NCBI GenBank assembly: GCA_963169915.1
Contig: CAUJEM010000118.1
Coordinates: forward strand, 1-57,852
Direction of reading: 5' to 3'
From: Myxococcota bacterium
GTDB taxonomy: Bacteria > Myxococcota_A > Polyangia > Polyangiales > Polyangiaceae
Length of the DNA stretch: 57,852 nt
Numbering within the stretch: position 1 is the stretch's first letter; each line of letters begins with the position of its first letter. Below the pieces are notes generated by a model that saw nothing but the letters and a program-made list of their open reading frames with translations, did no database searches and had not been told where the DNA came from. Below are positions 34,858-44,455 of this stretch, in pieces. The translations under genes were made by a program, and so were the position numbers.

Positions 34858-34866
34858 GGCGCCGCC

Positions 34867-34872
34867 AGCCTA
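34867..34872 (-). promoter_or_regulatory. TAGGCT -10-like box before cbs
   Basis: On the minus strand TAGGCT ends 9 bases before the ATG at 34857. No ribosome site is seen between. Confidence 0.4.
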
Positions 34873-35047
34873 ACCCGCAGGGGCGAGGCTTTCCCAGCGT
34901 TTCCTCGTGCGCCGAGCGCGCGCCCTGGGGCCGCTCCAGCATGGCAGCGAGCGACCTCCGGCGCGGACGGGCCTCGGGTGGAGGCCCCGCTCGCTGGGCG
35001 CCGGCCGCCGCTCGCCTCCCGGCCTCGCCTGTAGTAGTCCCCGCCCC

Positions 35048-35653
35048 GTGATTCTGGAGGTCAACGCGCTCCACCCGGAGCCTCGGAAGATCGCTCGCGC
35101 CGTGGAGGCCCTCGAGGCCGGCGAGGTGATCGCCTACCCCACCGACACCGTCTACGGGCTCGGGTGCGATCTCTTCAACAAGAAGGCGATCGACCGGCTC
35201 TACCAGATCAAGGGGATGCCCAGCGCCCAGAGCCTCGCCTTCGTGTGCGCCAGCGTCGCAGAGGCCAGCAAGTACGCGGTCATGCACGACCACGTCTTTC
35301 ACACCTTCAAGCACTACTTGCCTGGCCCCTACTGCTTCATCGTGGAGGCCACGCGCATCGTCCCCAAGATCGTGCAGAGCAAGCGCAAGACCGTCGGCGT
35401 CAGGATCCCGGACCACCCGGTGACGCTCGCGCTCACCGCCGCGCTCGGCCGCCCCATCGTGAGCACCACCGCGGCCCGCAAGGGCGAGGAGCCCCACCTC
35501 GACCCCCGAGAAATCTTGGATGATTTCTCGGGGTTGGCGCTGGTGCTGGACGCGGGCTCGGTCGGGCTCGTGCCGACCAGCGTGGTCGACCTCACCGGCC
35601 CCAGCCCGGTCATCGTGCGCGAGGGCGCCGGTGACGTGTCCGGCTTCCGGTGA
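35048..35653 (+). CDS. YciO/Sua5/YrdC-family protein (threonylcarbamoyl-AMP synthase-like)
   Basis: This 201-residue protein has the YrdC fold with AYPTDTVYGLGCDLFNKKAIDRLYQIKGMP at the nucleotide site, HYLPGPYCFIVEA, and VGVRIPDHP. The KGMPSAQSLAF region is closer to the YciO branch than to TsaC, where KxR and related residues bind threonine and bicarbonate. Activity in tRNA t6A synthesis is therefore plausible but not assured. The GTG at 35048 starts the conserved domain. TGTAGTAGT upstream may be a promoter box. Confidence 0.8.
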   Translation: MILEVNALHPEPRKIARAVEALEAGEVIAYPTDTVYGLGCDLFNKKAIDRLYQIKGMPSAQSLAFVCASVAEASKYAVMHDHVFHTFKHYLPGPYCFIVEATRIVPKIVQSKRKTVGVRIPDHPVTLALTAALGRPIVSTTAARKGEEPHLDPREILDDFSGLALVLDAGSVGLVPTSVVDLTGPSPVIVREGAGDVSGFR

Positions 35654-35741
35654 GCCTCGCCTCCGGGGCGACGCACGCCGCGCACGCGCTGGCGGCGTTC
35701 CAGTCGACGTCTCCCGGACGCTCCGCTAAATGAGCAGCGGC

Positions 35742-36830
35742 ATGTCGCTCCTCACTCGCTCGACGCTCCCCCTGACGCTCCTGGCCTCGCTCGCGGCGGG
35801 CTCCGCCGTAGGCTGCGAGGAGAAGCCCTCGTCGCCCGCGCCGGCCGCGAGCGCCTCCGCCGCCGCGGAGCCGGCCATCGATCCAGCGCTGGCGCAGGCC
35901 GTGGCCGCCACGCGCGCCGCGGCTCCCTCCAGCGCTGCCGGCGCCGAGGACGGCGACGGCCCACCACCTGGCGGCGTGTTCGCGCCGGGCGCCGCCGACA
36001 AGGCCATGCCCAAGGGCGCGTTCGCCAAGCTCGTGGTCGGAGAGCAGGGCGCCGAGCCCCGCGTCACGCTCGGCCCGCTCCAGCCCAAGCTTGGCACCAA
36101 GCTCGCCGTCGAGCTCGTCATCACGCGCGGGCAAGGCCAGCGGCAGATGCCTCCCTTCACGTTCCAGCTCGGCCTCGAGGCGCAGAAGCCCGCCGCGGCG
36201 GACGTCCCTGGGGCCGAGCACGTCACCCTGCTCGCCACCATGAGCTCGGCCAAGGTGGACGACCCCCGCGTCCCCAAAGAGCAGGCGGCGGCCGTCACCA
36301 AGCTCAAGGGCACGAAGCTGCGCTTCGACGTCGACAAGGACGGCGCTCCAGGGGAGATCAAGGTAGAGCTGGCCAAGGGCGCCGATCCGGATTTCGGCGA
36401 GTTTCCTGGGAACGTAGCGACGGTCCTCGGGGCGCTGAGCTTCCCCGCCCCCAAGGAGCCCGTGGGCGTCGGCGCCGTGTGGATGGTCACGACGCGCGAG
36501 CGGGTGCTCGGCGTCGACGTGGTGTCGTACCGGATGGTGAAGGTCACGAAGATCGAAGGCGACGTGGTCGAGCTGGAGGTGGCCGCCAAGCGCTACGCCG
36601 CCAGCCCGGAGTTCGACCTGCCAGGCGCTCCCAAGGAGCTCGGCAAGCTGACCCTCGCGCAGTTTCAGAGCGTGCTCCAGGGCACCGTCAGCTTCAACCT
36701 CAAGACCGGAGGCGCCTACCCTACGGCCGCCACGCTGAGTGACGAGATGGTCGCCGTGCTCACCGCGTCGGGAGGGCAGCAGCTCCAGCCCGTGCAGCTC
36801 AGCCTGGAGGCCACGCTCAGTCGGCGCTGA
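35742..36830 (+). CDS. Unknown lipoprotein with Ala/Pro-rich linker
   Basis: This protein of about 362 residues has a lipoprotein signal (MSLLTRSTLPLTLLASLAAGSAVGC), a low-complexity Ala/Pro linker to about residue 90, then a soluble beta-rich domain (FAKLVVGEQGAEPRVTLGPL ... KYAASPEFDLPGAPKELGKL-like). No family is recognised. The ATG at 35742 gives a better signal peptide than the in-frame ATG at 35730, which sits inside a CTAAAT box. Its last 14 bases overlap the convergent YkgJ-type gene. Confidence 0.7.
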   Translation: MSLLTRSTLPLTLLASLAAGSAVGCEEKPSSPAPAASASAAAEPAIDPALAQAVAATRAAAPSSAAGAEDGDGPPPGGVFAPGAADKAMPKGAFAKLVVGEQGAEPRVTLGPLQPKLGTKLAVELVITRGQGQRQMPPFTFQLGLEAQKPAAADVPGAEHVTLLATMSSAKVDDPRVPKEQAAAVTKLKGTKLRFDVDKDGAPGEIKVELAKGADPDFGEFPGNVATVLGALSFPAPKEPVGVGAVWMVTTRERVLGVDVVSYRMVKVTKIEGDVVELEVAAKRYAASPEFDLPGAPKELGKLTLAQFQSVLQGTVSFNLKTGGAYPTAATLSDEMVAVLTASGGQQLQPVQLSLEATLSRR

Positions 36831-37401
36831 GCAGCAGCTCCAAGAACCTCTCGGCGGTGTCGGGCAGGCGCCCCAGGCGGCGCCGCGAGCGCTGGCGTAG
36901 GTTCCAGCGCTGGACGAGCGCCGCGTAGGACGCGAGCTCTGCGCGCTCGTCGAGCTCGGCTCGATACACCGCGCCGGGGTCGACGAGGCCATCGGTCGCA
37001 TACTCGCAGACCACGGGCGCCGCGGCGTCCCGTGCCACACCCTCCAAGAGCTGGAGGTGGAGCCGGCCCTCGGGCCCCCACGCCGCGCGAAGCGGCGAGG
37101 CGCGGCAGCTCAGCGGGCGCCGCTCGTACACGCGGCAGCGCTGGTCCTCGCCCAAGAACACGCAGGCGCCCTCGGGCGCTCCGAGCACCAAGAGCCGGCG
37201 CCCCTCGCGCAGCCGGACGAAGCACTCGGGCTCACCCGTCATGTCCACTTGCGCTGGGCTCAGCCACTCGAGCCAGGCAGCCGGGTTGCCCGCGCCGAGC
37301 TGCCCCGCGAGCCGCTGGACGTCCCGGTGGGTCACGGGCACGCGCAGGCCCCGGCAGCAATTGCCGCACTCCGTACAGCGAAAGCGCGTCAGCTCCGTCA
37401 C
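36817..37401 (-). CDS. YkgJ-type cysteine-cluster protein
   Basis: This 194-residue protein of the zinc/iron-chelating CxxCxxxCC group begins FRCTECGNCCRGLRVPV, with cysteines 9, 12, 15 and 16. It continues with ACVFLGEDQRCRVYERRPLSCR, the second half of the cluster site. The family is thought to bind a metal or Fe-S centre and its role is generally unknown. The start is GTG at 37401. On the minus strand TAGACT ends 12 bases upstream. Confidence 0.85.
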   Translation of the reverse strand: MTELTRFRCTECGNCCRGLRVPVTHRDVQRLAGQLGAGNPAAWLEWLSPAQVDMTGEPECFVRLREGRRLLVLGAPEGACVFLGEDQRCRVYERRPLSCRASPLRAAWGPEGRLHLQLLEGVARDAAAPVVCEYATDGLVDPGAVYRAELDERAELASYAALVQRWNLRQRSRRRLGRLPDTAERFLELLLSAD

Positions 37402-37413
37402 GGCCGCCCCGCG

Positions 37414-37419
37414 AGTCTA
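37414..37419 (-). promoter_or_regulatory. TAGACT -10-like box before the YkgJ-type gene
   Basis: On the minus strand TAGACT ends 12 bases before the GTG at 37401, giving a predicted leader of about 5 bases. Confidence 0.35.
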
Positions 37420-37519
37420 CCCCAGCCGCCGCCCCAGGCTCCGCTTCGATCCTGGAGCCCACGCCGGGGCGGGCTCGCGCCCTCGCGACGCTCGCTCTCG
37501 CCCCCGGCGGCGTTGCTGC

Positions 37520-37525
37520 TAAGAC
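37520..37525 (+). promoter_or_regulatory. TAAGAC box before the exporter operon
   Basis: GCTAAGAC ends 8 bases before the ATG at 37534 with no ribosome site. The hexamer equals the one at 27658. Confidence 0.25.
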
Positions 37526-37533
37526 CCGGCGCG

Positions 37534-38793
37534 ATGGCTGAGCTGTCCCCCGTCCGGCGCTCCAGGCTCACCCTCGGGCGCGCGCTGCTCGGGCTCGGCC
37601 TCATCGGGGCCGTCGCCGCCGCGGGGTGGCGCGCCTCGCGCCCGCTGCCGGTCGTGGCCACGCCCGTCAGCCGCGGGCACGCCGTATCCGCGGTGTACGC
37701 CACCGGCACCGTCGAGGCGGCCACGCGCGCGCAAATCAAGGCCAAGGTCACCGGCACGCTCCAAGCCCTGAGGGTGCGTGAAGGCCAGCACGTCAAGCAG
37801 GGCGATCTCATCGCCACCATCGACAGCCCCACGCTCGACATCGACCTGCGACGCGGCAGGTCGGATCTCGCGGCGGCGCGCGCGCAGTCGGGGCGCTCCG
37901 CGCCGCAGGTCGAGGCGCTGCGCGGCCAGGAGCAGTCCTTGCTGGCCGAGCGGCAGCTCGCGGAGCGCGAGGTGACGCGGCTGCGCACCTTGGTGGACAG
38001 CGGCTCGCTCCCCAGCTCGGATCTCGAGCGCGCCGAGGCGCAGCTCGCGGCGCTGGAGGGTAACCTGAGGACCAACCGCGCCCAGCAGCGCTCGCTGCAG
38101 ATCGACCTCGGCGCGGTCGAGCGCCGGCGCTCCGCGGAGGTGCAGGCGCTCGGCAGCCGCGCGTCCGACGCGGAGCTGCGAGCCCCCATCGATGGGGTGT
38201 TGCTGTCGCGGCTGGTGGAGCCCGGTGAGCTGGTCAGCGCGGGGCAAGCCCTCTTCACCATCGGGGACACGCGCGAGCTTCAGCTCGAGGTGAGCGTGGA
38301 CGAGGCGGACATCGCGAAGATCAGCGACGGCACCCAGGGGCGCCCCGCCTCGAAGGCCGCGGTGAGCCTCTACGCCTTCCCGGGGGAGGCCTTCGAGGGC
38401 CACGTGACCGAAATTTTGCCGGACGCCAACCGCATTCGAAAGAGCTTCCTCACCAAGGTGCGGCTCACCTCACCGCCGGCGGGGCTGCGCTCCGGGATGA
38501 GCGCGGAGCTCAACCTGATCGTCGAGCAACGCGACGGGGTGCTGCTCGCGCCCAGCAGCGCGCTCTCCGGCACGCGCGTGTGGGTGGTGCGCGAGGGGCG
38601 CGCCCAGCCGCAGGAGGTCACCACCGGCCTGCGCGATCTCCTGCGCGTCGAGCTCACGAGCGGCGTCGGCGATGGGGAGCTGGTCGTGGTGGAGGGCGCG
38701 GCCACGCTGAGCGCCGGCGCGCGCGTCAGCGTCACCGAGCGCCCCTTGCCAGCGCTGGAGCCGGTGCCGGACGCAGCGCGAGCTGCCCGCTGA
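37534..38793 (+). CDS. HlyD/MacA-type periplasmic adaptor (membrane fusion protein)
   Basis: This 419-residue adaptor has one N-terminal membrane helix (ALLGLGLIGAVAAAGWRAS), a lipoyl half-motif (KVTGTLQALRVREGQHVKQGDLIATID), a long alpha-hairpin coiled coil (about residues 100-205), and the second lipoyl half (LRAPIDGVLLSRLVEPGELVSAGQALFTIGD). Beta-barrel and membrane-proximal domains follow. It should link the downstream ABC permease/ATPase to an outer-membrane channel. No TolC-like gene is in the window. The permease starts eight bases after its stop. Confidence 0.9.
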   Translation: MAELSPVRRSRLTLGRALLGLGLIGAVAAAGWRASRPLPVVATPVSRGHAVSAVYATGTVEAATRAQIKAKVTGTLQALRVREGQHVKQGDLIATIDSPTLDIDLRRGRSDLAAARAQSGRSAPQVEALRGQEQSLLAERQLAEREVTRLRTLVDSGSLPSSDLERAEAQLAALEGNLRTNRAQQRSLQIDLGAVERRRSAEVQALGSRASDAELRAPIDGVLLSRLVEPGELVSAGQALFTIGDTRELQLEVSVDEADIAKISDGTQGRPASKAAVSLYAFPGEAFEGHVTEILPDANRIRKSFLTKVRLTSPPAGLRSGMSAELNLIVEQRDGVLLAPSSALSGTRVWVVREGRAQPQEVTTGLRDLLRVELTSGVGDGELVVVEGAATLSAGARVSVTERPLPALEPVPDAARAAR

Positions 38794-38801
38794 GGAGCGC
38801 G

Positions 38802-40055
38802 ATGCCTCGCGTCGTTCTGTTCATCGCGCTCCGTCAGCTCTGGGCGCGCAAGCTCCTCAACAGCATCGCGGTGCTGGGCGTGATGCTGGGCGTGCTGACG
38901 CTCATCGCCATCAACGCCATCATGCAAGGCTTTCAGGTCAAGTTCCTCGACAACATCCTGAAGATCAGCCCCCACGTCGTGTTGCTGGACAAGCAGCTCC
39001 GACCAGCGCCCCCCATCCTGGCGCGCTTCCTCCGACGGCCCGTGGTCGCGGAGGTCGCCCACGAGACCCCGAGCGATCGCCAGCTGCGCATCAACCGCCC
39101 GCTCGAGCTGCTGCGCTCGATCGAGGCGCTCCCCGGCGTCGTCGCCGCGGCCGGCTCGCTCAACGGCTCGGCCGTGCTGGTCTTCGGTCCCAAGCAGTAC
39201 CCCGTGGACATGCGGGGCATCGAGCCCGTCAGCCAGGACCGCGTCACTCAGGTCTCCAGCTACGTCACCACCGGCAGCTACCGGGCGCTCACCGGGTCCG
39301 ACGGCATCATCGTGGGAGCTGGCATCGCCCAGCGCATCGGCGTCAGGGTGGGCGACAGGGTGAGCCTCGGCTCGCCGCTCGGGCAGACCTTGTCGCTGAA
39401 GGTCGTGGGCATCTTCGACGCCGGCATCCCCCCCGTGGACGCCACCCGCGTCTACGTCAGCCTGCGCGACGCGCAAGCCATCCTCGGCAAGCCAGACGTG
39501 GTCGGCCGCGTGGAGGTGCGGCTGGCCACGCCCGCTCGGGCCGCTGACGTGGCCACGCAGCTCGAGGCCGTGTTTGGCTACGACGCCGAGAGCTGGCAGG
39601 AGTCCAACGCCAACTTCTTGGCGCTCTTCAAGCAGCAAAACAGCATCATCGGCTTCGTCATCGGCGCCATCTTGGCGGTGGGTGGCTTCGGCATCTTGGC
39701 CATCCAGATCATGATCGTGCTGCAGAAGACGCGCGACATCGCCATCTTGCGCAGCGTCGGCTTCCGCCGCACGGACATCCTCACCGCCTTCCTCTTACAG
39801 GGCGCCATCATCGCGCTGGTGGGGGCCGCGGTGGGAGATCTGAGCGGGCACTACCTGGTGCGCTTTCTGGGGACCATGAAGACCAAGCAAGAGAGCCTCG
39901 TCCGCAGCGAGACCTTCTTGGTGCACGACGACCCCAAGATGTACGTGTATGGCGCGCTGTTCGCGCTCGTGGTCGGGCTGTTGGCGAGCTTCATCCCAGC
40001 GTGGCGCGGCTCGCGCGTGGAGCCGGTGGACGTGCTCCGAGGGCAGATCGGGTGA
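38802..40055 (+). CDS. FtsX/MacB-type ABC transporter permease
   Basis: This 417-residue permease has the four-helix MacB/LolC/E layout. One helix near the N-terminus (LLNSIAVLGVMLGVLTLIAI) is followed by a large periplasmic domain of about 225 residues. Three C-terminal helices follow, with the coupling region VLQKTRDIAILRSVGFRRTDI and the closing AWRGSRVEPVDVLRGQIG. A GAGGAG ribosome site overlaps the adaptor stop. The stop overlaps the ATPase start (GTGA). It probably exports a lipid, peptide or small molecule by a mechanotransmission mechanism. Confidence 0.9.
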   Translation: MPRVVLFIALRQLWARKLLNSIAVLGVMLGVLTLIAINAIMQGFQVKFLDNILKISPHVVLLDKQLRPAPPILARFLRRPVVAEVAHETPSDRQLRINRPLELLRSIEALPGVVAAAGSLNGSAVLVFGPKQYPVDMRGIEPVSQDRVTQVSSYVTTGSYRALTGSDGIIVGAGIAQRIGVRVGDRVSLGSPLGQTLSLKVVGIFDAGIPPVDATRVYVSLRDAQAILGKPDVVGRVEVRLATPARAADVATQLEAVFGYDAESWQESNANFLALFKQQNSIIGFVIGAILAVGGFGILAIQIMIVLQKTRDIAILRSVGFRRTDILTAFLLQGAIIALVGAAVGDLSGHYLVRFLGTMKTKQESLVRSETFLVHDDPKMYVYGALFALVVGLLASFIPAWRGSRVEPVDVLRGQIG

Positions 40056-40786
40056 CCGCGGCGCGAGGCTGGCCCGAGCCGGGGGAGGTGGTGCTCCAGT
40101 GCGAGCGCGTGATGCGAGAGCTCGGCGGGGACGTCAAGACGCGCATCCTGCACGAGGTGAGCGTCAGCATCCGCGCGCGCGAGTTCGTGAGCCTGACCGG
40201 CGCCAGCGGCTCGGGCAAGAGCACGCTGCTCTACCTGCTCGGCGCGCTGGATCGGCCGAGCAGCGGGAGGGTGCTGCTCGACGGCGTCGACCTGGGCGCG
40301 CTCGACGACGACGGGCGGGGTGCGCTGCGCGGCAATAAACTAGGCTTCGTCTTTCAGTTTCATTTCTTGCTCCCGGAATTCAGCGTCCTGGAGAACGTCA
40401 TGATCCCCATGCTGCGCCGAGGCCGGCGGAGTCGCAGCTCGGCGCGCGCTCACGCGCTCGCCACGCTGGAGAAGATGGGGCTGGGCGAGCTCGCGGCGCG
40501 GCGCCCGGGGCAGCTCTCGGGCGGCCAGCAGCAGCGCGTCAGCATCGCCCGCGCCGTCGCCAACGATCCAAAGATCGTGCTGGCGGACGAGCCGACGGGC
40601 AACCTGGACACCGCCAACGCGGAGGGGGTCATGGGCGTCTTCGAGTCGCTCGTCCGAGACGAGGGGCTCACGCTCGTGATGGTGACGCACGAGCGCGCCT
40701 TCGCGGCGCGCGCTTCGCGGCAGCTCGTGATGCAAGACGGGCACATCATCTCCGACCTCGATCAGCGCGGCCCGAGCGACGGCTGA
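40052..40786 (+). CDS. ABC transporter ATP-binding protein, LolD/MacB type
   Basis: This 244-residue ATPase has Walker A TGASGSGKST, a Q-loop in FVFQFHFLLPEFSVLENVM (very LolD-like), signature LSGGQQQRVSIARAV, Walker B IVLADEPTGNLD and an H-loop MVTHERAF. It starts with GTG overlapping the permease stop. The codons around the Q-loop (about 40330-40380) are richer in A/T than the neighbours, a local oddity. Together with the adaptor and permease it makes a three-gene export system. Confidence 0.94.
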   Translation: MTAARGWPEPGEVVLQCERVMRELGGDVKTRILHEVSVSIRAREFVSLTGASGSGKSTLLYLLGALDRPSSGRVLLDGVDLGALDDDGRGALRGNKLGFVFQFHFLLPEFSVLENVMIPMLRRGRRSRSSARAHALATLEKMGLGELAARRPGQLSGGQQQRVSIARAVANDPKIVLADEPTGNLDTANAEGVMGVFESLVRDEGLTLVMVTHERAFAARASRQLVMQDGHIISDLDQRGPSDG

Positions 40787-40813
40787 GCCGCCCGCCGCTC
40801 GGGCCCGTCTCCG

Positions 40814-40831
40814 CGCCGTCATCGTACGGCG
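40814..40831. terminator. Possible terminator hairpin between exporter and kinase genes
   Basis: A perfect 6-bp stem CGCCGT/ACGGCG with a six-base loop lies between convergent stops. No T-tract follows, so support is weak. Confidence 0.25.
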
Positions 40832-40883
40832 GCTCGCAGCTCGGCCCTGCGCCCCCTGCAGCGCGAGCGGGGGTCTTCCGGCC

Positions 40884-42458
40884 TCACTCGGTCGCGAACA
40901 AGCGCGTGGCCACCAGCGCCAGGCCCGCGAGCGCCAGCGGGGCAGCGACGTAGCTGGCGCGCACCGGCCCCAGCGCCAAGGACGCCCCCATCACGGCCGT
41001 GTAGATGAAGTCCACGGCGCCGATGGCGATGGCGAGGACGACGAGCGTGATCGGTCCTCGTAGGCGCCCCTTGAGGGAGGCGGTCGGCTCCACGCTCACC
41101 GGCACGCTGAGGGCCACCCCCACGCGCGGGGGCCGAGGCAAGCTCGAGACCGGCGGCGGCCCGGACGTCCGGGGCGGAGGGACCACGGAGTCTGCCAGGT
41201 GCAGCGGCGCGGAGTCCTCCGGCTCGTCCAGCTCCTTGCCGCCGAAGAGCGCCGCGCCGCTGGAAGCCGGCCCGGGCGCGCCCCGCTCTGGCGCGCTCGG
41301 GGGGATCGCCGCGCGTGCGTCGACACGCGGCGCGCTCGGCGCGGGCGCTGGGGCGGACGGCGCCGCCGCGGGCAACAGGTCGGGGATGGCCACGACGGAG
41401 CGCGGGGCGAGACCGCCACCCGCCGCGGCGGGCGGGGGCTCGCTCGTGAAGATGTTGCCGCGCCGCGCGACGGGTGACTGCCGCTTCAGGTGCAGCTCCG
41501 CGGCCTCCGAGCGCGCCATCCCCAGCGCGCTCTCCAGATCGTGCCAGAAGTGCGAGACGGACTGGTAGCGGCTCCGCGGATCGACCCTCAGCGCGCGCTG
41601 AAAGACGTCCTCCACGGCGCTGGACACGGCGAGACCCTCGGTGCGCGGGGTCGGGCGACGCTCCGGGTCCATCGCGGCGCCCATCATGGCCGCCGGATCA
41701 CCATCGATGGGGGGCCGCCCCAAGACCGTCTCCACGAGCGTCAGCGCGAGGCTGTACACGTCCGTCCACGGCCCCGTCTGCCCGTAGCGCTTGGGCGCCC
41801 ACTGCTCCGGCGCGGCGTACGCGGGCGTGAAGGCGTTCATGCTCTCCACACGCGTGGACTGCCTCCCCGCGATGGCGGAGGCGACGCTCTTGACCTTCCC
41901 GATGCCAAAATCCAAGATCTTCGGCACTTGAAGGCCGTTGATCTGGGCGACGAAGATGTTCTCTGGCTTGAGATCACGGTGCAAGATGGCAAGCTCGCCG
42001 TCTGGCCCTGGGAAGCGGTGCGCTTTGTCGAGCGCGGCGGCGACCGGCGCCAAGAGCGTGACGGTGCTCTCTAGCGCCAGCGGCGCTCTGCCCTGCGCCG
42101 CGCGGCGGGTGATGACGTCCGACAGCACCTCACCCTCGAGCCACTCCAGCGCGATGAAGGGGACGAAGGCGCCGCTCGGGAGCGAGAGCGCCCCGACGTG
42201 CAGGGGCCGCACCACGTTCGGCAGCGAGGCGGAGAGCCGAAAGAGCAGCTCCGCCTCCTCACGGAAGCGCTCGAGGAACTCCGCCTGCGCCTCACCCGAG
42301 AGCGCGCCGGGGATCTTGAGGCACTTGAGCGCCACCGAGGCTCGGAAGGCCTGGTGGTGCGCGCGGTACACCATGGCGAAGCCTCCCTCCGCCACCATGC
42401 GCTCTACCAGGAAGGCCCCTCCCTGGGTAGTACCAACGATGCCTAAGGGATCTTCCAT
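40884..42458 (-). CDS. Ser/Thr protein kinase with C-terminal membrane helices
   Basis: This 524-residue Hanks-type kinase has a glycine-rich loop MVAEGGFAMVYRA, VALKCLK (Lys45), catalytic HRDLKPEN (from His160), DFGIGK and the APE-like YAAPEQW. After the kinase domain (to about residue 325) comes a long Pro/Ala-rich linker, then two hydrophobic helices at the C-terminus (GPITLVVLAIAIGAVDFIYT and ASYVAAPLALAGLALVATRL). It is anchored in the membrane with no recognisable external sensor. The DFG motif is followed by GIGK rather than GLAR. On the minus strand TAAGAT lies 14 bases before the ATG. Confidence 0.9.
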   Translation of the reverse strand: MEDPLGIVGTTQGGAFLVERMVAEGGFAMVYRAHHQAFRASVALKCLKIPGALSGEAQAEFLERFREEAELLFRLSASLPNVVRPLHVGALSLPSGAFVPFIALEWLEGEVLSDVITRRAAQGRAPLALESTVTLLAPVAAALDKAHRFPGPDGELAILHRDLKPENIFVAQINGLQVPKILDFGIGKVKSVASAIAGRQSTRVESMNAFTPAYAAPEQWAPKRYGQTGPWTDVYSLALTLVETVLGRPPIDGDPAAMMGAAMDPERRPTPRTEGLAVSSAVEDVFQRALRVDPRSRYQSVSHFWHDLESALGMARSEAAELHLKRQSPVARRGNIFTSEPPPAAAGGGLAPRSVVAIPDLLPAAAPSAPAPAPSAPRVDARAAIPPSAPERGAPGPASSGAALFGGKELDEPEDSAPLHLADSVVPPPRTSGPPPVSSLPRPPRVGVALSVPVSVEPTASLKGRLRGPITLVVLAIAIGAVDFIYTAVMGASLALGPVRASYVAAPLALAGLALVATRLFATE

Positions 42459-42572
42459 CCGGACGGGCGGCGATCTTACACCGAATCTTGGGCGTTGTTG
42501 GCACCCCGAGCGCCGCCGCGGCGAGCCCCGGTCCTCGCCGGGGCCCACCACGACGGCACGCCGCGCCGACGC

Positions 42573-43940
42573 TCAGCCCCCGACGGCCGGGATCTGCTCG
42601 AGCGCCCGCGCCACGGCGGGCGCGTCGTAGTCACGGTCTTCGAGCTTACCCGACAGGTAGTCCGTGTACGCGCCCATGTCGAAGTGGCCGTGACCGGAGA
42701 GGTTGAGCAAGATGGTGCGAGCCTGCCCTTCCTCCTTACAGCGCAGCGCCTCGTCCACGGCGCCCTTGACGGCGTGGCTAGACTCCGGCGCCGGCAAAAT
42801 GCCCTCCGCCCGCGCGAACTGGAGCGCCGCCTCGAAGCAACCGCGCTGCTGGAGCGCGCGCGCCTCGATGAGGCCTAGCTCCTTCAGGTGACTGACGAGC
42901 GGCGCCATGCCGTGGTAGCGCAGCCCGCCGGCGTGGAAGCCCGGCGGCATGAAGGTGGAGCCGAGCGTGTGCATCTTGACCAGCGGGGTCAGGTGCGCCG
43001 TGTCGCCAAAGTCATAGGCGTACTTGCCGCGCGTGAGGCTGGGGCAGGCCGCAGGCTCGCACGCGATGACCCGCACCTTCTTGCCGCCCCTCAGCTGCTC
43101 TCCCAAGAACGGGAAGGCGATCCCCGCCAAGTTCGAGCCACCGCCTGCGCAGCCGATGACGATGTCCGGGTAGTCCCCGGCTCGCTCGAGCTGCTTGAGG
43201 GCCTCCAAGCCGATGACGGTCTGGTGCAAGAGCACGTGGTTGAGCACGCTGCCGAGCGCGTACTTGGTGTCGTCGTTCTTGGCGGCCACCTCCACGGCCT
43301 CGCTGATGGCGATGCCCAAGCTCCCGGGGCTCGCTGGATCCGCCGCGAGGATCGCACGCCCCGCCTCCGTGAGCTCGCTGGGGCTGGCGATGCACTCGGC
43401 GCCGTAGGCTTGCATCAAGGCCTTGCGGTAGGGCTTCTGGTCGAAGCTCACCCGCACCATGAACACCTTGACCTCGATGCCGAACAGCGCCCCCGCGAAC
43501 GCTAGCGAGGAGCCCCACTGTCCAGCCCCCGTCTCGGTGCTGATGCGGCGGACGCCGGCCTCGCTGTTGAAGAAGGCCTGCGCGACCGCGGTGTTCGGCT
43601 TGTGACTCCCGCTGGGGCTGACGCCCTCGTACTTGTAGTAGATCTTCGCGGGGGTCCCGAGCGCCTGCTCCAGCCGGCGCGCGCGGTAGAGCGGCGTCAC
43701 CCTCCACTGTCGGTACACGTCCCGCACGGGGCGAGGGATCTCGATGTAGCGCTCCGTCGAGACCTCTTGCTCGATGAGCGACATGGGAAACAGCGGCGCT
43801 AGATCCGCCGGTCCGAGCGGCTGCTGCGTCCCTGGGTGCAGCGGCGGAGGCAGCGGCACCGGCAAGTCCGCGGCGATGTTGTACCAAGCCTGCGGGATGT
43901 CTGATTCATCCAACAGGTACTTCACTTGGTCCATCGTCAT
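42573..43940 (-). CDS. trpB2: TrpB2-type tryptophan synthase beta chain
   Basis: This 455-residue PLP enzyme is of the TrpB2 group, which is longer than TrpB1. It shows the N-terminal extension [27 protein letters not shown] Lys114 (SGSHKPNTA), [13 protein letters not shown] and [32 protein letters not shown] is typical of TrpB2. It can make tryptophan from indole and serine and often lacks a TrpA partner. No other trp gene is in this window. The ATG follows a GGAGG site. It ends a minus-strand run whose other members concern flavoproteins and lipid carriers. Confidence 0.9.
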   Translation of the reverse strand: MTMDQVKYLLDESDIPQAWYNIAADLPVPLPPPLHPGTQQPLGPADLAPLFPMSLIEQEVSTERYIEIPRPVRDVYRQWRVTPLYRARRLEQALGTPAKIYYKYEGVSPSGSHKPNTAVAQAFFNSEAGVRRISTETGAGQWGSSLAFAGALFGIEVKVFMVRVSFDQKPYRKALMQAYGAECIASPSELTEAGRAILAADPASPGSLGIAISEAVEVAAKNDDTKYALGSVLNHVLLHQTVIGLEALKQLERAGDYPDIVIGCAGGGSNLAGIAFPFLGEQLRGGKKVRVIACEPAACPSLTRGKYAYDFGDTAHLTPLVKMHTLGSTFMPPGFHAGGLRYHGMAPLVSHLKELGLIEARALQQRGCFEAALQFARAEGILPAPESSHAVKGAVDEALRCKEEGQARTILLNLSGHGHFDMGAYTDYLSGKLEDRDYDAPAVARALEQIPAVGG

Positions 43941-44006
43941 GGTCGCCTCCTTGAAAGGGGTGGGAGGCGGCCTGCCTAGCCGAAGTGCCGCAGCGCGTAA
44001 ACCGGC

Positions 44007-44453
44007 TCAGGAGTAGGGGGGCTTCCCGAGCGGCCACTCGGTGGTGCCCTGGTGACCGTACAAATCTACGAGAATTTTCACGGCGTCGGCGTTCTGCATC
44101 AGGAAGCGCATGTCGCCGCGGATCTTGATCTGGCCGCGGAGCCCGCTGGTGATGGGATCCAGCAGCCCCGCCGCGACGCCCTCCCACACGGTGGCCGGCG
44201 CGGTGAACCGAAAGTTGAGCCCCTTGCCGTCGTGCCGCGCGGCCAGCGGCCGGTACTCCACCACGGCCCCGCCGTCGAGCACCACCAAGAAGTGCACGTC
44301 CTTGCCCGCCTTGACGTAGGGGCTCTGGTCGTCCCCCACCACCTCCAGCGTCATCACGGTGTGCTGGGTGGGAGCCTTGGCTCGAAATTCGGCCGATCCG
44401 TTGATCAGCGCCTTCATGTCTTCGTACCAGGTGTCGGAGTAGATGGCAGCCAT
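44007..44453 (-). CDS. SCP2-type sterol/lipid-binding domain protein
   Basis: This 148-residue soluble protein has the SCP2 pattern: helices near the N-terminus, KDVHFLVVLDGGAVVEYRPL strands, then FRFTAPATVWEGVAAGLLDPITSGLRGQIKIRGDMRFLMQNADAVKIL. The IKIRGDM...LMQNADAV stretch is the family's most recognisable block. SCP2 domains carry sterols, fatty acyl-CoA or other lipids. It starts at 44453, two bases after the membrane SCP2-like gene, in the same operon as two phytoene-desaturase-like flavoproteins. Confidence 0.8.
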   Translation of the reverse strand: MAAIYSDTWYEDMKALINGSAEFRAKAPTQHTVMTLEVVGDDQSPYVKAGKDVHFLVVLDGGAVVEYRPLAARHDGKGLNFRFTAPATVWEGVAAGLLDPITSGLRGQIKIRGDMRFLMQNADAVKILVDLYGHQGTTEWPLGKPPYS

Positions 44454-44455
44454 GT

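Noticed and set aside
40330..40380. A/T-richer codons around the Q-loop of the ABC ATPase as a sign of transfer.
   Set aside because: The stretch is too short and lies within a highly conserved motif; the rest of the gene matches its neighbours.
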